Shown in pieces: positions 1 to 6,183 of a DNA stretch of 8,751 nucleotides; the stretch's first letter is position 1; each line of letters starts with the position of its first letter. Where the stretch lies: assembly GCA_903927685.1 (NCBI GenBank), contig CAIYOB010000846.1, forward strand, positions 1 to 8,751. The letters are read 5' to 3'. The notes beneath the pieces were generated by a model. That model worked only from the letters and a program-made list of their open reading frames with translations. It was not told where the DNA came from and ran no database searches. A program made the translations under genes and the position numbers. Source of the DNA: an uncultured Planctomycetaceae bacterium (lineage in GTDB: Bacteria; Planctomycetota; Planctomycetia; Pirellulales; Pirellulaceae).

Positions 1-41
1 GCCGCTCACAACCCGTGGATTTAGCGTGGACAAGGCACTAG
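1..41. other. Left-edge sequence without a recognisable gene
   Basis: The 41 bases beyond the palindrome contain no start with a ribosome binding site and no recognisable motif. The stretch from 80 to 107, between the palindrome and the GT2 stop, also shows nothing further. Confidence 0.4.
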
Positions 42-79
42 CCCGCAGCGCCAGCGAGCATCCTCGCTGGCGCTGCGGG
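42..79. repeat. Perfect 17-bp GC-rich inverted repeat after the last gene (possible terminator or dispersed palindrome)
   Basis: CCCGCAGCGCCAGCGAG (42-58), a 4-nt loop CATC (59-62), then its exact reverse complement (63-79). With a wobble pair and two more pairs the stem extends to 39-82. It begins 28 nt past the GT2 stop on the minus strand. The bases that follow on either strand are not T-rich, so it is not a classical intrinsic terminator; it may still hinder transcription or protect the transcript end. The perfect symmetry and sequence also suit a REP-like intergenic element repeated in the genome, which one window cannot show. Confidence 0.8.
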
Positions 80-107
80 TTACGGTGAGCAACTTCCTCG
101 CGCGGTA

Positions 108-1406
108 TTAGTAACGGCATCCCGCTACCGAGTCAATGTCAGGATGCTTTGCGGAGGATGCTTTGCGGAGAGTCGCGGAGTTCTGTCGCGGAGAGACCCC
201 TGCGAGGACGGCTGCTAGCGACCAGCCCTCGTCGTGGAGGAGGGACTGAAGTTTTTCGCCGGCGGCCTCGATGTCCGCCAAGTCCGAGAAGGTTCGGGTG
301 TTCGACAGCCGGGACGACTTGGTCAGGTTGGCGGCCAACGAACGGGCGCGGCGCCACCAAGTCCCGCAATAGCCGGAAATCAGACGCGCCGTCCCCCAGG
401 CCCAGCTCTGTCCGGTCACTTGCAGAGCGCGGTGATAGCTGCGGAGCACCAGCCGCGACCAGTCCGGATGGAAGGCCAGGCACCTCGCATGAAGCAGCGC
501 GACGTTAAACTCCCGTAACATATCCTCGCGGCCTGTCGCCTGCAGGGTTTGGACACAGGCTTCGGCCCAGATGCTGTTCCCGGAGAACAGCCGGGGGACC
601 ACGTCCGACCATTCGCGCAGGCAGGCCTCGGGCAGGTGCGGCTGGTCCTCTAGCCGGCCGACGTGCCTGCCCATCGCGCCGAGTCCCGCCGTGCTCTTGG
701 CGGAACTGCCGGGTAGAAACAGGGGATAGTCGAGATTCGCCATCCGCCGCACATAGTTCGCCAAACCGACCGCCATCGACATGTCGGGACTGACGCGGCA
801 GTAAGCACCCGCGTCCGCCCTCAGTTGGTCCAGGCACTCGCGGCGGACGATGCCATAGTACGTCCGCGGCAACTCGCCCAGGTTCCAAGCTGCGTCGCAG
901 ACGACGCGCTGCAACTGCTCCGCGGCGTCCGGGTAGGACAGTCTCCCGCTGAATTCCGTCAGATCTAACGTCCCTGCCGCCTGGTCGCCATAGCACCGGA
1001 AGCGGACATCCGGCCACCAGTATTGCGCCGGCCGGGAGGAGATCAGCGAATCCAATTCCTGGGAACGGGCCCAAGCGGTGGCCTGCAGGAGTTCGGGGTT
1101 GATGCCATCGTCGTCGCCCAGCATGGTCACGTACTGCCCCCGGGCTTTGGCCAGCGCGTCGTTGAAGTTCTCCACGGCCGACGTGCGCTGCGGGTTACGG
1201 GCATACCGCAGCCGAGCATCACCGTGGAATTCGGCCAACTGCGAGGCAAGCTCCTGGTCATCGCTGTTGTCCTGCACGATCAGTTCAAAGTCGCCGCTCG
1301 CCATGCGCAGGATCGCTCGCAACGCAGAGGCCGCGTAGACGGACCGGTTTCGGGTGGGAATCACAATCGACAATAGCGGTGCAGCAGCGATTTTGTTCAT
1401 TCCCAT
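108..1406 (-). CDS. GT2-family glycosyltransferase (GT-A fold)
   Basis: 432 residues. The N-terminal 110 or so form a clear GT2 nucleotide-sugar domain: LLSIVIPTRNR (11-21), FELIVQDNSDD (40-50) with the donor-binding acidic residues, ARNPQRTSAVENFNDAL (69-85), and GQYVTMLGDDDG (90-101), where GDDDG holds the metal-binding DxD. The segment SPDMSMAVGLANYV (206-219) could supply the catalytic base region. The remaining 200 residues are soluble, rich in Arg, Leu and Trp, and not assigned. GT2 enzymes invert the anomeric centre while transferring a sugar from a nucleotide donor in the cytoplasm; here the acceptor is probably the growing lipid-linked repeat unit. The frame stays open far upstream inside the flippase gene, but GAGGAGG 6 nt before 1406 sets the start. 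The C-terminal 15 residues arose from a 14-bp tandem duplication (141-168) that removed an earlier TGA. It is the last gene before a strong palindrome. Confidence 0.9.
   Translation of the reverse strand: MGMNKIAAAPLLSIVIPTRNRSVYAASALRAILRMASGDFELIVQDNSDDQELASQLAEFHGDARLRYARNPQRTSAVENFNDALAKARGQYVTMLGDDDGINPELLQATAWARSQELDSLISSRPAQYWWPDVRFRCYGDQAAGTLDLTEFSGRLSYPDAAEQLQRVVCDAAWNLGELPRTYYGIVRRECLDQLRADAGAYCRVSPDMSMAVGLANYVRRMANLDYPLFLPGSSAKSTAGLGAMGRHVGRLEDQPHLPEACLREWSDVVPRLFSGNSIWAEACVQTLQATGREDMLREFNVALLHARCLAFHPDWSRLVLRSYHRALQVTGQSWAWGTARLISGYCGTWWRRARSLAANLTKSSRLSNTRTFSDLADIEAAGEKLQSLLHDEGWSLAAVLAGVSPRQNSATLRKASSAKHPDIDSVAGCRY
141..168. repeat. 14-bp perfect tandem duplication inside the 3' end of the GT2 gene
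   Basis: AGGATGCTTTGCGG occurs twice head to tail at 141-154 and 155-168 on the plus strand. Because 14 is not a multiple of three, the second copy shifts the reading frame of the minus-strand GT2 gene. With a single copy the gene would read L-R-K-A-S and stop at TGA; with two it continues 15 more codons to TAA at 110-108. Confidence 0.95.
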
Positions 1407-1412
1407 CAGAAG

Positions 1413-1419
1413 CCTCCTC
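1413..1419 (-). promoter_or_regulatory. Ribosome binding site of the GT2 gene, overlapping the flippase stop
   Basis: The minus strand reads GAGGAGG, 6 nt before the ATG at 1406-1404. The first two bases belong to the TGA of the flippase gene (1420-1418), so ribosomes finishing the flippase end on this site. It decides between the starts at 1406 and 1400 in favour of 1406. Confidence 0.85.
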
Positions 1420-2998
1420 AGGAACAAGATGAGCTGGACGCGGGACTCGCCGCGGCGGGGGTATATCCTCGTCGGCCGACAAACCTCGTCACGGCCCAGC
1501 GCGCAAGGCCGAAGACCTGGCGACGCACGTCCGGAGCCGCAACGCACGCCGCCAGGCAGGCCGCCAGCCAAACGAATCCGAGCCAGACGAACAGATAAGC
1601 GGGCGGCAGCTGGACGGGTGTCACCCAGCGCGCCAAGGCACAGACCGAAATGGCGGCCAACAGGGGCGCTCCGGTGTCCCGGACGCCCCAGCGACGAGTG
1701 CTCCCGGTCAGCAGGCGGCGGTGGAGCAGCGGCACGTAGACCAGCAGCGTGGTACTGTGCAGGAACAACCAGGCCCAAGCGCAGCCCGTCGCTCCGTACT
1801 CTACCGCCAGCCATGCTGTCAGGGGTGCGAATACCACCAGTGCCACGAACCCCACGGCGACGTTCAGGGAGGTCCAGCCGTGGGCCAGGGAGAGGCCGTT
1901 GGGGACGACCATCAGCGCCAAGCAAAAGCTGCCGGTCGCCAACAGGGGCGTGATGTGCCGGGCTTGATCGGCCAACGCAAGATCCCCGGTCCATGCGAAC
2001 AGCACCTGAGCCGGAAAAAGGGCGAGCACGGCGGCGACTGGCCCGGCCAGCACCGTGGCGAGCTGAGAGAACTTGTGATAGGCCGACTCCAACGGCACGC
2101 TCTGCCCCCCTTGGACCAACTGCGTGAACCACGGCAGGAGTGCGATGCCCAGAGGGCTGACCAGGACCACGAGCGATTGGGCCAAGAGGCTGGCGAGCCC
2201 GTAGACTCCCAGCGAGGACAGCGGCAGCCACGTGCTGACCACCAGCCGATCCAGTTGAGACAAGACCGCCGCGTTCAGGCTGATCAGGGCCATGCCCACG
2301 GTGTACTGCCACGTCGAGCGAAGCAATTCGCCGCGGAAGCGAGGTCCCGTGCCGGCACGCGGCACGCTCCGCCACAAGAGCACGGCCAAAAGTCCCGCCT
2401 GAACGCCGTTGACGGCCACCTGGCAGGTGAAGAAGGCGGTGATCGTGGGCGCAAAGAGCCATAGCACCAGGATGCTGCCGAATCCCCGCACCACGCCCAG
2501 CCCAATCAGCACGCTATTGAGCAGCACGTGCCGCTGCAATCCCAACAATCCTGCCTGGTAGAGCTGCGAGAGGAAGAACAGCGAAACGGACAACCCCATC
2601 AGCCGGAACGCTCCTACCAGGGTCGCAGCGTCCATCCGTTCGGGATTCACCCAGCGATTGGCCAGCAGGGGAGCTGCCAGGACCAGGCCGATGGCCATCG
2701 CGAGCGACAAGACCCACAACAGGACCTCCACCGTCCGCAGCAAATCGCGCAGGTTCCGGGAATTGGCTGGGTCCGTCGAGAGGCGAGCCATTTCGCGGCT
2801 GAGCGTAGCCTTGACGCCCAGGTCCGCGACGACCAGGACATTCAGCAGGATCGCATACAGCGTCACGAGAGCGTAGGCCTCGATCCCCAGGAAATCGAGG
2901 TAGAACGGCACGAATAAATAGACTGAGAGCGTCGACCAAGCGCGCCCGGCTACGTTGGCTATCAAGTTGCGTCGGATCGGCGACATGGTCACGCTCAC
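1418..2998 (-). CDS. Wzx-like polysaccharide flippase (MOP/MATE-type membrane protein)
   Basis: 526 residues with about 12-14 hydrophobic segments spread along the whole length, for example around 22-37, 42-60, 93-113, 127-150, 160-182, 184-208, 232-249, 262-290, 311-335, 350-370, 378-398, 402-424, 446-460 and 467-487. The order and composition fit the MOP exporter superfamily: an N-terminal RNLIANVAGRAWSTL start, DLGVKATLSREMARL (59-73) after the second segment, and QLDRLVVSTWLPLSSLGVYGL (248-268) at the beginning of the second half, all common in Wzx proteins. It would flip the undecaprenyl-diphosphate-linked repeat unit across the inner membrane. The start is taken as GTG at 2998, giving a 4-nt GTGA overlap with the GNAT stop; an ATG at 2986 (MSPIRRN) is an equally plausible start. 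The C-terminus ends in a low-complexity Ala/Ser stretch (513-526). Its TGA overlaps the ribosome binding site of the GT2 gene. Substrate cannot be read. Confidence 0.92.
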   Translation of the reverse strand: MSVTMSPIRRNLIANVAGRAWSTLSVYLFVPFYLDFLGIEAYALVTLYAILLNVLVVADLGVKATLSREMARLSTDPANSRNLRDLLRTVEVLLWVLSLAMAIGLVLAAPLLANRWVNPERMDAATLVGAFRLMGLSVSLFFLSQLYQAGLLGLQRHVLLNSVLIGLGVVRGFGSILVLWLFAPTITAFFTCQVAVNGVQAGLLAVLLWRSVPRAGTGPRFRGELLRSTWQYTVGMALISLNAAVLSQLDRLVVSTWLPLSSLGVYGLASLLAQSLVVLVSPLGIALLPWFTQLVQGGQSVPLESAYHKFSQLATVLAGPVAAVLALFPAQVLFAWTGDLALADQARHITPLLATGSFCLALMVVPNGLSLAHGWTSLNVAVGFVALVVFAPLTAWLAVEYGATGCAWAWLFLHSTTLLVYVPLLHRRLLTGSTRRWGVRDTGAPLLAAISVCALARWVTPVQLPPAYLFVWLGFVWLAACLAACVAAPDVRRQVFGLARWAVTRFVGRRGYTPAAASPASSSSCS

Positions 2999-3912
2999 AC
3001 GCGGTCAAAAAAGGAAATGTGCCACCGCCGCCACGACGAGCAGGCAAAGTCACGGGAAATGCCCAGCCACATGGCCTGACGCTGCGGCTCCCACGACAGC
3101 TCCTGTTCGCGCCGCAGCCACTCCGTCGCCGGATCATCAAGGCAATCGTTGACGTACAGTCGCGGATAGCGGAAGCGAATCGATTGCCAAAGGTGCGGCA
3201 GAGCCGAGGGAGCCCCAACCAACTCGTAGACCAGGCCGATATCCGGGCGTTCGCCCACCAAGGCGTAACCTTCGTCCGCCCCAGGACCCTTGACGGCAAA
3301 GCAACGGACCCGATCGCACGAGGGGGGAATGACCGTGTAGTCCCGTGCCTCGCGCCGGACGCGGCAGACGCGCCATGCCGCGCGGACCGACTCCAGCCAA
3401 TCCGGATCGACCGCAGCCATCGTCTGGGCGGGCAAAATTGCCGTCGTCGACCGCGGAGACAGCCCGGCGCCGTGGCCGAGCAGCCCGCGGTCGTTGGTCT
3501 GCCAACCGAAGGGTTCGTAGAAGGCGGGGATCGAGGTCCAAAGCACCCCGAAGTCGACCGAGCGTTCCCGCAGCAGTCCGGGAACCGCGCGGAGCAGCGC
3601 GGCCGCCAAACCGCGTCCCCGATAGTCGGGGTCCGTGCAGACGAGGCCGGCCATCGCTCCACGCCACTGGCGATCGTCCGCTTGCCACGCGAATATCCGC
3701 AGGCTCACGCTGGCGCATAGTTTCCCTCCCCAGCGTGCCACCAGCACGTTGTCGAGGTTATCCGGCGCGAGCACGTTCGGGAGCCGAATCGCAAGCGAGA
3801 GGCGGCGCTGGCGCGAGGAGATGAACTCGCGGTCAAGCAGCGTCACGAGCTCGGCGAATGACTCCCGACCGCAAATGGAAATGGCTGCTTCTGGCAGCGT
3901 GGCTACAGGCAT
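2995..3912 (-). CDS. GNAT-family N-acetyltransferase, large two-part form
   Basis: 305 residues. The N-terminal half is a GNAT domain: GLVCTDPDYRGRGLAAALL (89-107) holds the acetyl-CoA pyrophosphate loop R98-G-R-G101-L-A103 of the R/Q-x-x-G-x-G/A type, preceded by the usual strand and followed by VLWTSIPAFYEPFGW (123-137), where FYExFGW is the common late GNAT motif. The C-terminal 150 residues are an unassigned second part, making the protein roughly twice the length of PseH-like sugar acetyltransferases and closer in plan to Eis-like proteins. By context it could acetylate the amino sugar made by the preceding genes, but an unrelated acceptor is possible. The ATG at 3912 is the only ATG before the conserved region; it has no clear ribosome binding site and lies inside the end of the previous gene, so coupling by overlap is likely. 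The gene ends in GTG-TGA that overlaps the flippase start by 4 nt. Confidence 0.85.
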   Translation of the reverse strand: MPVATLPEAAISICGRESFAELVTLLDREFISSRQRRLSLAIRLPNVLAPDNLDNVLVARWGGKLCASVSLRIFAWQADDRQWRGAMAGLVCTDPDYRGRGLAAALLRAVPGLLRERSVDFGVLWTSIPAFYEPFGWQTNDRGLLGHGAGLSPRSTTAILPAQTMAAVDPDWLESVRAAWRVCRVRREARDYTVIPPSCDRVRCFAVKGPGADEGYALVGERPDIGLVYELVGAPSALPHLWQSIRFRYPRLYVNDCLDDPATEWLRREQELSWEPQRQAMWLGISRDFACSSWRRWHISFFDRV

Positions 3913-5032
3913 CTTGGATACAGTCTACGACGTATTGTCGGTCCTCCTCGTTGACCCACCATCCACACGGAATGCTCAATGTATGCGACTGGAAGTGATC
4001 CACGCCGGGGAGATCCGCAGCGGGGCGGCCAAAGCACGAATAGAGATCGTTGCGCAAATGCACTTTCGACGCCTGGATGCCTCGGCGCCGCAACTGCCGA
4101 AGCAGGCCATCACGATCCTGGGCCAGGAACGTGTAGACCCAAAACGCCGGCCGCGCGTGCTCCGGACGTTCCAGCAAGCGGATGCCAGACAGATCCGCCA
4201 ACGCCCGATCATAAAACGTCCCGTTGGCCTGGTGGCGTGCGAGAATATCCGGCAGGCATTCCAGTTGAGCGATCCCCAGGGCAGCCGAAACCTCATGCAT
4301 CGCAATGTTCCAGCCTGCCACGGGGATGTCGGAATGCGGATTGATCTCTCCGTCGGCGTCTCGAAACGAAGGCTGATGGATCCCATATCGTTTCAGCCAG
4401 CGGCCGTGTTCGTAGTGCTCGTCGGAAGCAAACGCGATCGCGCCTCCTTCGAGCGTCGTGATGTGGCGGTTCGGGTAGAACGAGAAGACGGTGAAATCCG
4501 CACCGGTGTTCCCCAACTTGCGCGAGGCGTATTCGGCACCGAGCGCCTCGGACGCATCCTCGACGACCGCCAACTCGTGCTCGCGGGCGATCTCGTACAG
4601 GGCTTCCAGATCGCACGGATTACCGGCCCAGTGGAATGCCAGCAGGGCCTTGGTGCGCGGTGTGATGCGCCGCCGCACGTCGTCCGGATCGAGATTGCCG
4701 GTCTGAGGATCGATGTCGCACCAGCGGATGCGGGCGAACAGGTTGAGTACCGGCTGGTTGGTCGCCAGGCAGGCCATCGGCGAAGCCAGAACTTCGTCGT
4801 CGGGGCGCACTCCGCCCAGGTACAGGCTCAGGGCAAGGGAGGAAGCCGCATCGTTGGTGGCGGTGAGCCGCGGATTGCCGAGGTAGGCCTGCAGCAGGGA
4901 TTCAAAGCGAGCCACGTTTCGCCCTCCGGCGATTTGCCGCGAGTGCAGCACCGCGGCAATCACCCGCTCGGCGTCCTGGGGCAGGTGGACTTGATAGAGG
5001 GGCAGATTTCGAACCGGCGGAAGCTGGACCAT
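3833..5032 (-). CDS. DegT/DnrJ/EryC1-family protein with Arg in place of the PLP lysine (tandem paralogue)
   Basis: 399 residues, colinear with the preceding gene throughout: both share DxDPxxGNLxP, TPxxKA, VxEDAxxALGA, RNDL and IPCGWWV(S/N)(D/E)EDR. Asp159 (VVEDASEALGA) and Ser184 are kept. The motif that aligns with FSLQAIKHMTT is FSFYPNRHITT (183-193), so the Schiff-base lysine is replaced by Arg189, codon CGC at 4468-4466. The phosphate loop SGT of the paralogue also aligns with non-matching residues (NDAA, 60-63). It may be an inactive or regulatory partner in a mixed dimer, or have changed chemistry; ColD-type dehydratases of this fold carry His at this place. The start at 5032 gives the N-terminus that matches the paralogue (RNLPLYQVHLPQD); GAGGA lies 10 nt upstream. 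An ATG at 5083 is possible but would overlap the previous gene. Residues from about 377 to the end have no counterpart in the paralogue and overlap the next gene by 80 nt. Family is firm; function is not. Confidence 0.9.
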   Translation of the reverse strand: MVQLPPVRNLPLYQVHLPQDAERVIAAVLHSRQIAGGRNVARFESLLQAYLGNPRLTATNDAASSLALSLYLGGVRPDDEVLASPMACLATNQPVLNLFARIRWCDIDPQTGNLDPDDVRRRITPRTKALLAFHWAGNPCDLEALYEIAREHELAVVEDASEALGAEYASRKLGNTGADFTVFSFYPNRHITTLEGGAIAFASDEHYEHGRWLKRYGIHQPSFRDADGEINPHSDIPVAGWNIAMHEVSAALGIAQLECLPDILARHQANGTFYDRALADLSGIRLLERPEHARPAFWVYTFLAQDRDGLLRQLRRRGIQASKVHLRNDLYSCFGRPAADLPGVDHFQSHTLSIPCGWWVNEEDRQYVVDCIQDACSHAARSSHFHLRSGVIRRARDAA

Positions 5033-5036
5033 ACCT

Positions 5037-6134
5037 TCACCATCCTCGCCGCAACTGATCGACGATCCGTTCGCGGTCCTCATCGCTGACCCACCAGCCG
5101 CAAGGAATATGCAGCATCTGGGAGTAGAACGCGTCCAGCCCGGGCAACTCGCAGCGGGAGCCGGCAAAGACCGAGTGCAGGTCGTTGCGGCCGTGCGCCA
5201 GCGAATTGCCGATGCCGTGTTCGGTGAGACAGCGGGACAGGTCGTCGCGCCGCTCGGCCAGCACGGTATAGAACCAATAGGAGGGTTCAGCCGCTTGATC
5301 CCACGCGCACAACTCCAGGCCGGGAATGCCCCGCAGTTGCTGATCGAAGTACTTGCCGTTGGCGATATGGCGGGCGATCACGGGCGCGATGTGGTCCAGT
5401 TGCACCAGCCCGAGCGTGGCGTTGACGTTGTTCATGTGGTACTTGTATCCGACCATGTCCACGTCGACTTCGGTGCGCGGAGCGTGCCGGTCGATCCCGA
5501 ACCAACGCACTTTCCGGCCCCGCGGCAAGTCCTCCGAGTTTTCGCAGGCCAGCATCCCGCCATCGACGGTCGTCATGTGCTTGATAGCCTGCAGCGAGAA
5601 CATGGTGAACTGGGAGTCATGGCCGATACTGCGACCGCCATAGCGAGCGCCCAGCGCGTGAGCGGCGTCCTCGATGACCGGAATCCCCTGAGCCCGCGCG
5701 ATCTGCCGAATGGCTTCCATCGGAGCCGGGATGCCGCCGTAGTGGACGACCACGATCGCTTTGACGTGGGGCGTGAGCCGGGCCGCGATCGCCGCCGGTG
5801 CCAAGTTCCCGTTGCGCGGATCGACATCGGCCCAAACCACGCGGGCCCCGGCATGCCGGATGGCCATGTTCGTCGGCTCGGCGGTCATGGCCGTGGAAAT
5901 CACATCGTCGCCCGGTTGAACCCCTGCCAGGATCAACGCGGTGTGGAGGGCTGCGGTGCCGCTGTAGAAGGACAATACATGGGGCAACCCGACGAAGTCC
6001 GCGAATCGCCGTTCGAACTCGTAGACCGGCTCGCCTTCGCTGATCTGGCCGCTGTACAGAACCTCGCGCAGCCGCGGGAGCAATGCCTCTTCGGGCGGCA
6101 GGAACACCTTGAAGAGCGGAATGGCAAGCGGCAT
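5037..6134 (-). CDS. DegT/DnrJ/EryC1-family PLP sugar aminotransferase (catalytic lysine present)
   Basis: 365 residues, the usual size of sugar-nucleotide aminotransferases of this family, which put an amino group on a 4-keto (or 3-keto) sugar using glutamate and PLP. The N-terminal IPLFKVFLPPEE segment is typical. SGTAAL (58-63) is the PLP-phosphate loop. VIEDAAHALGARY (153-165) contains Asp156, expected to pair with the pyridine nitrogen. FSLQAIKHMTTVDGG (179-193) contains Lys185, codon AAG at 5582-5580, the Schiff-base lysine. NDLHSVF and IPCGWWVSDEDR (343-354) complete the C-terminal domain. The ATG at 6134 follows AAGGAAAG; longer in-frame starts would run into the dehydratase gene and add unlike sequence. 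Its substrate is plausibly the keto sugar made by the preceding dehydratase. The TGA is only 4 nt before the ATG of a tandem paralogue, so translation of the two is probably coupled. Regiochemistry of transamination is unknown. Confidence 0.93.
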   Translation of the reverse strand: MPLAIPLFKVFLPPEEALLPRLREVLYSGQISEGEPVYEFERRFADFVGLPHVLSFYSGTAALHTALILAGVQPGDDVISTAMTAEPTNMAIRHAGARVVWADVDPRNGNLAPAAIAARLTPHVKAIVVVHYGGIPAPMEAIRQIARAQGIPVIEDAAHALGARYGGRSIGHDSQFTMFSLQAIKHMTTVDGGMLACENSEDLPRGRKVRWFGIDRHAPRTEVDVDMVGYKYHMNNVNATLGLVQLDHIAPVIARHIANGKYFDQQLRGIPGLELCAWDQAAEPSYWFYTVLAERRDDLSRCLTEHGIGNSLAHGRNDLHSVFAGSRCELPGLDAFYSQMLHIPCGWWVSDEDRERIVDQLRRGW

Positions 6135-6141
6135 CGGTCGA

Positions 6142-6149
6142 CTTTCCTT
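6142..6149 (-). promoter_or_regulatory. Ribosome binding site fixing the start of the first aminotransferase
   Basis: The minus strand reads AAGGAAAG here, 7 nt before the ATG at 6134-6132. The frame stays open far upstream, to 6368, inside the dehydratase gene, so this site and the match to the paralogue's N-terminus decide the start. Confidence 0.7.
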
Positions 6150-6183
6150 GGAACTGGATGCGGCGCAGACGGAACGCCCGACC

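Noticed and set aside
1185..1200. 16-bp match GCGCTGCGGGTTACGG shared with 70-85 at the palindrome
   Set aside because: The copy at 1185-1200 encodes part of the common GT2 stretch ARNPQR in the expected frame, has no second arm, and is best read as chance in GC-rich DNA.
1407..2462. Long N-terminal extension of the GT2 frame into the flippase gene
   Set aside because: The upstream translation is Arg/Gly/Pro-rich shadow of the flippase. GAGGAGG before 1406 and the GT2 motif SIVIPTRN right after it fix the true start.
2514..3662. Minus-strand open frame of 382 codons across the GNAT and flippase genes
   Set aside because: Out of frame with both; its sequence is Arg/Pro/Ser-rich without motifs, while the other frames give clear GNAT and membrane protein sequence.
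3635..5089. A plus-strand open frame of 484 codons opposite the Arg-DegT gene and the GNAT start
   Set aside because: Same reason: it mirrors conserved minus-strand coding sequence and shows no family motif of its own.
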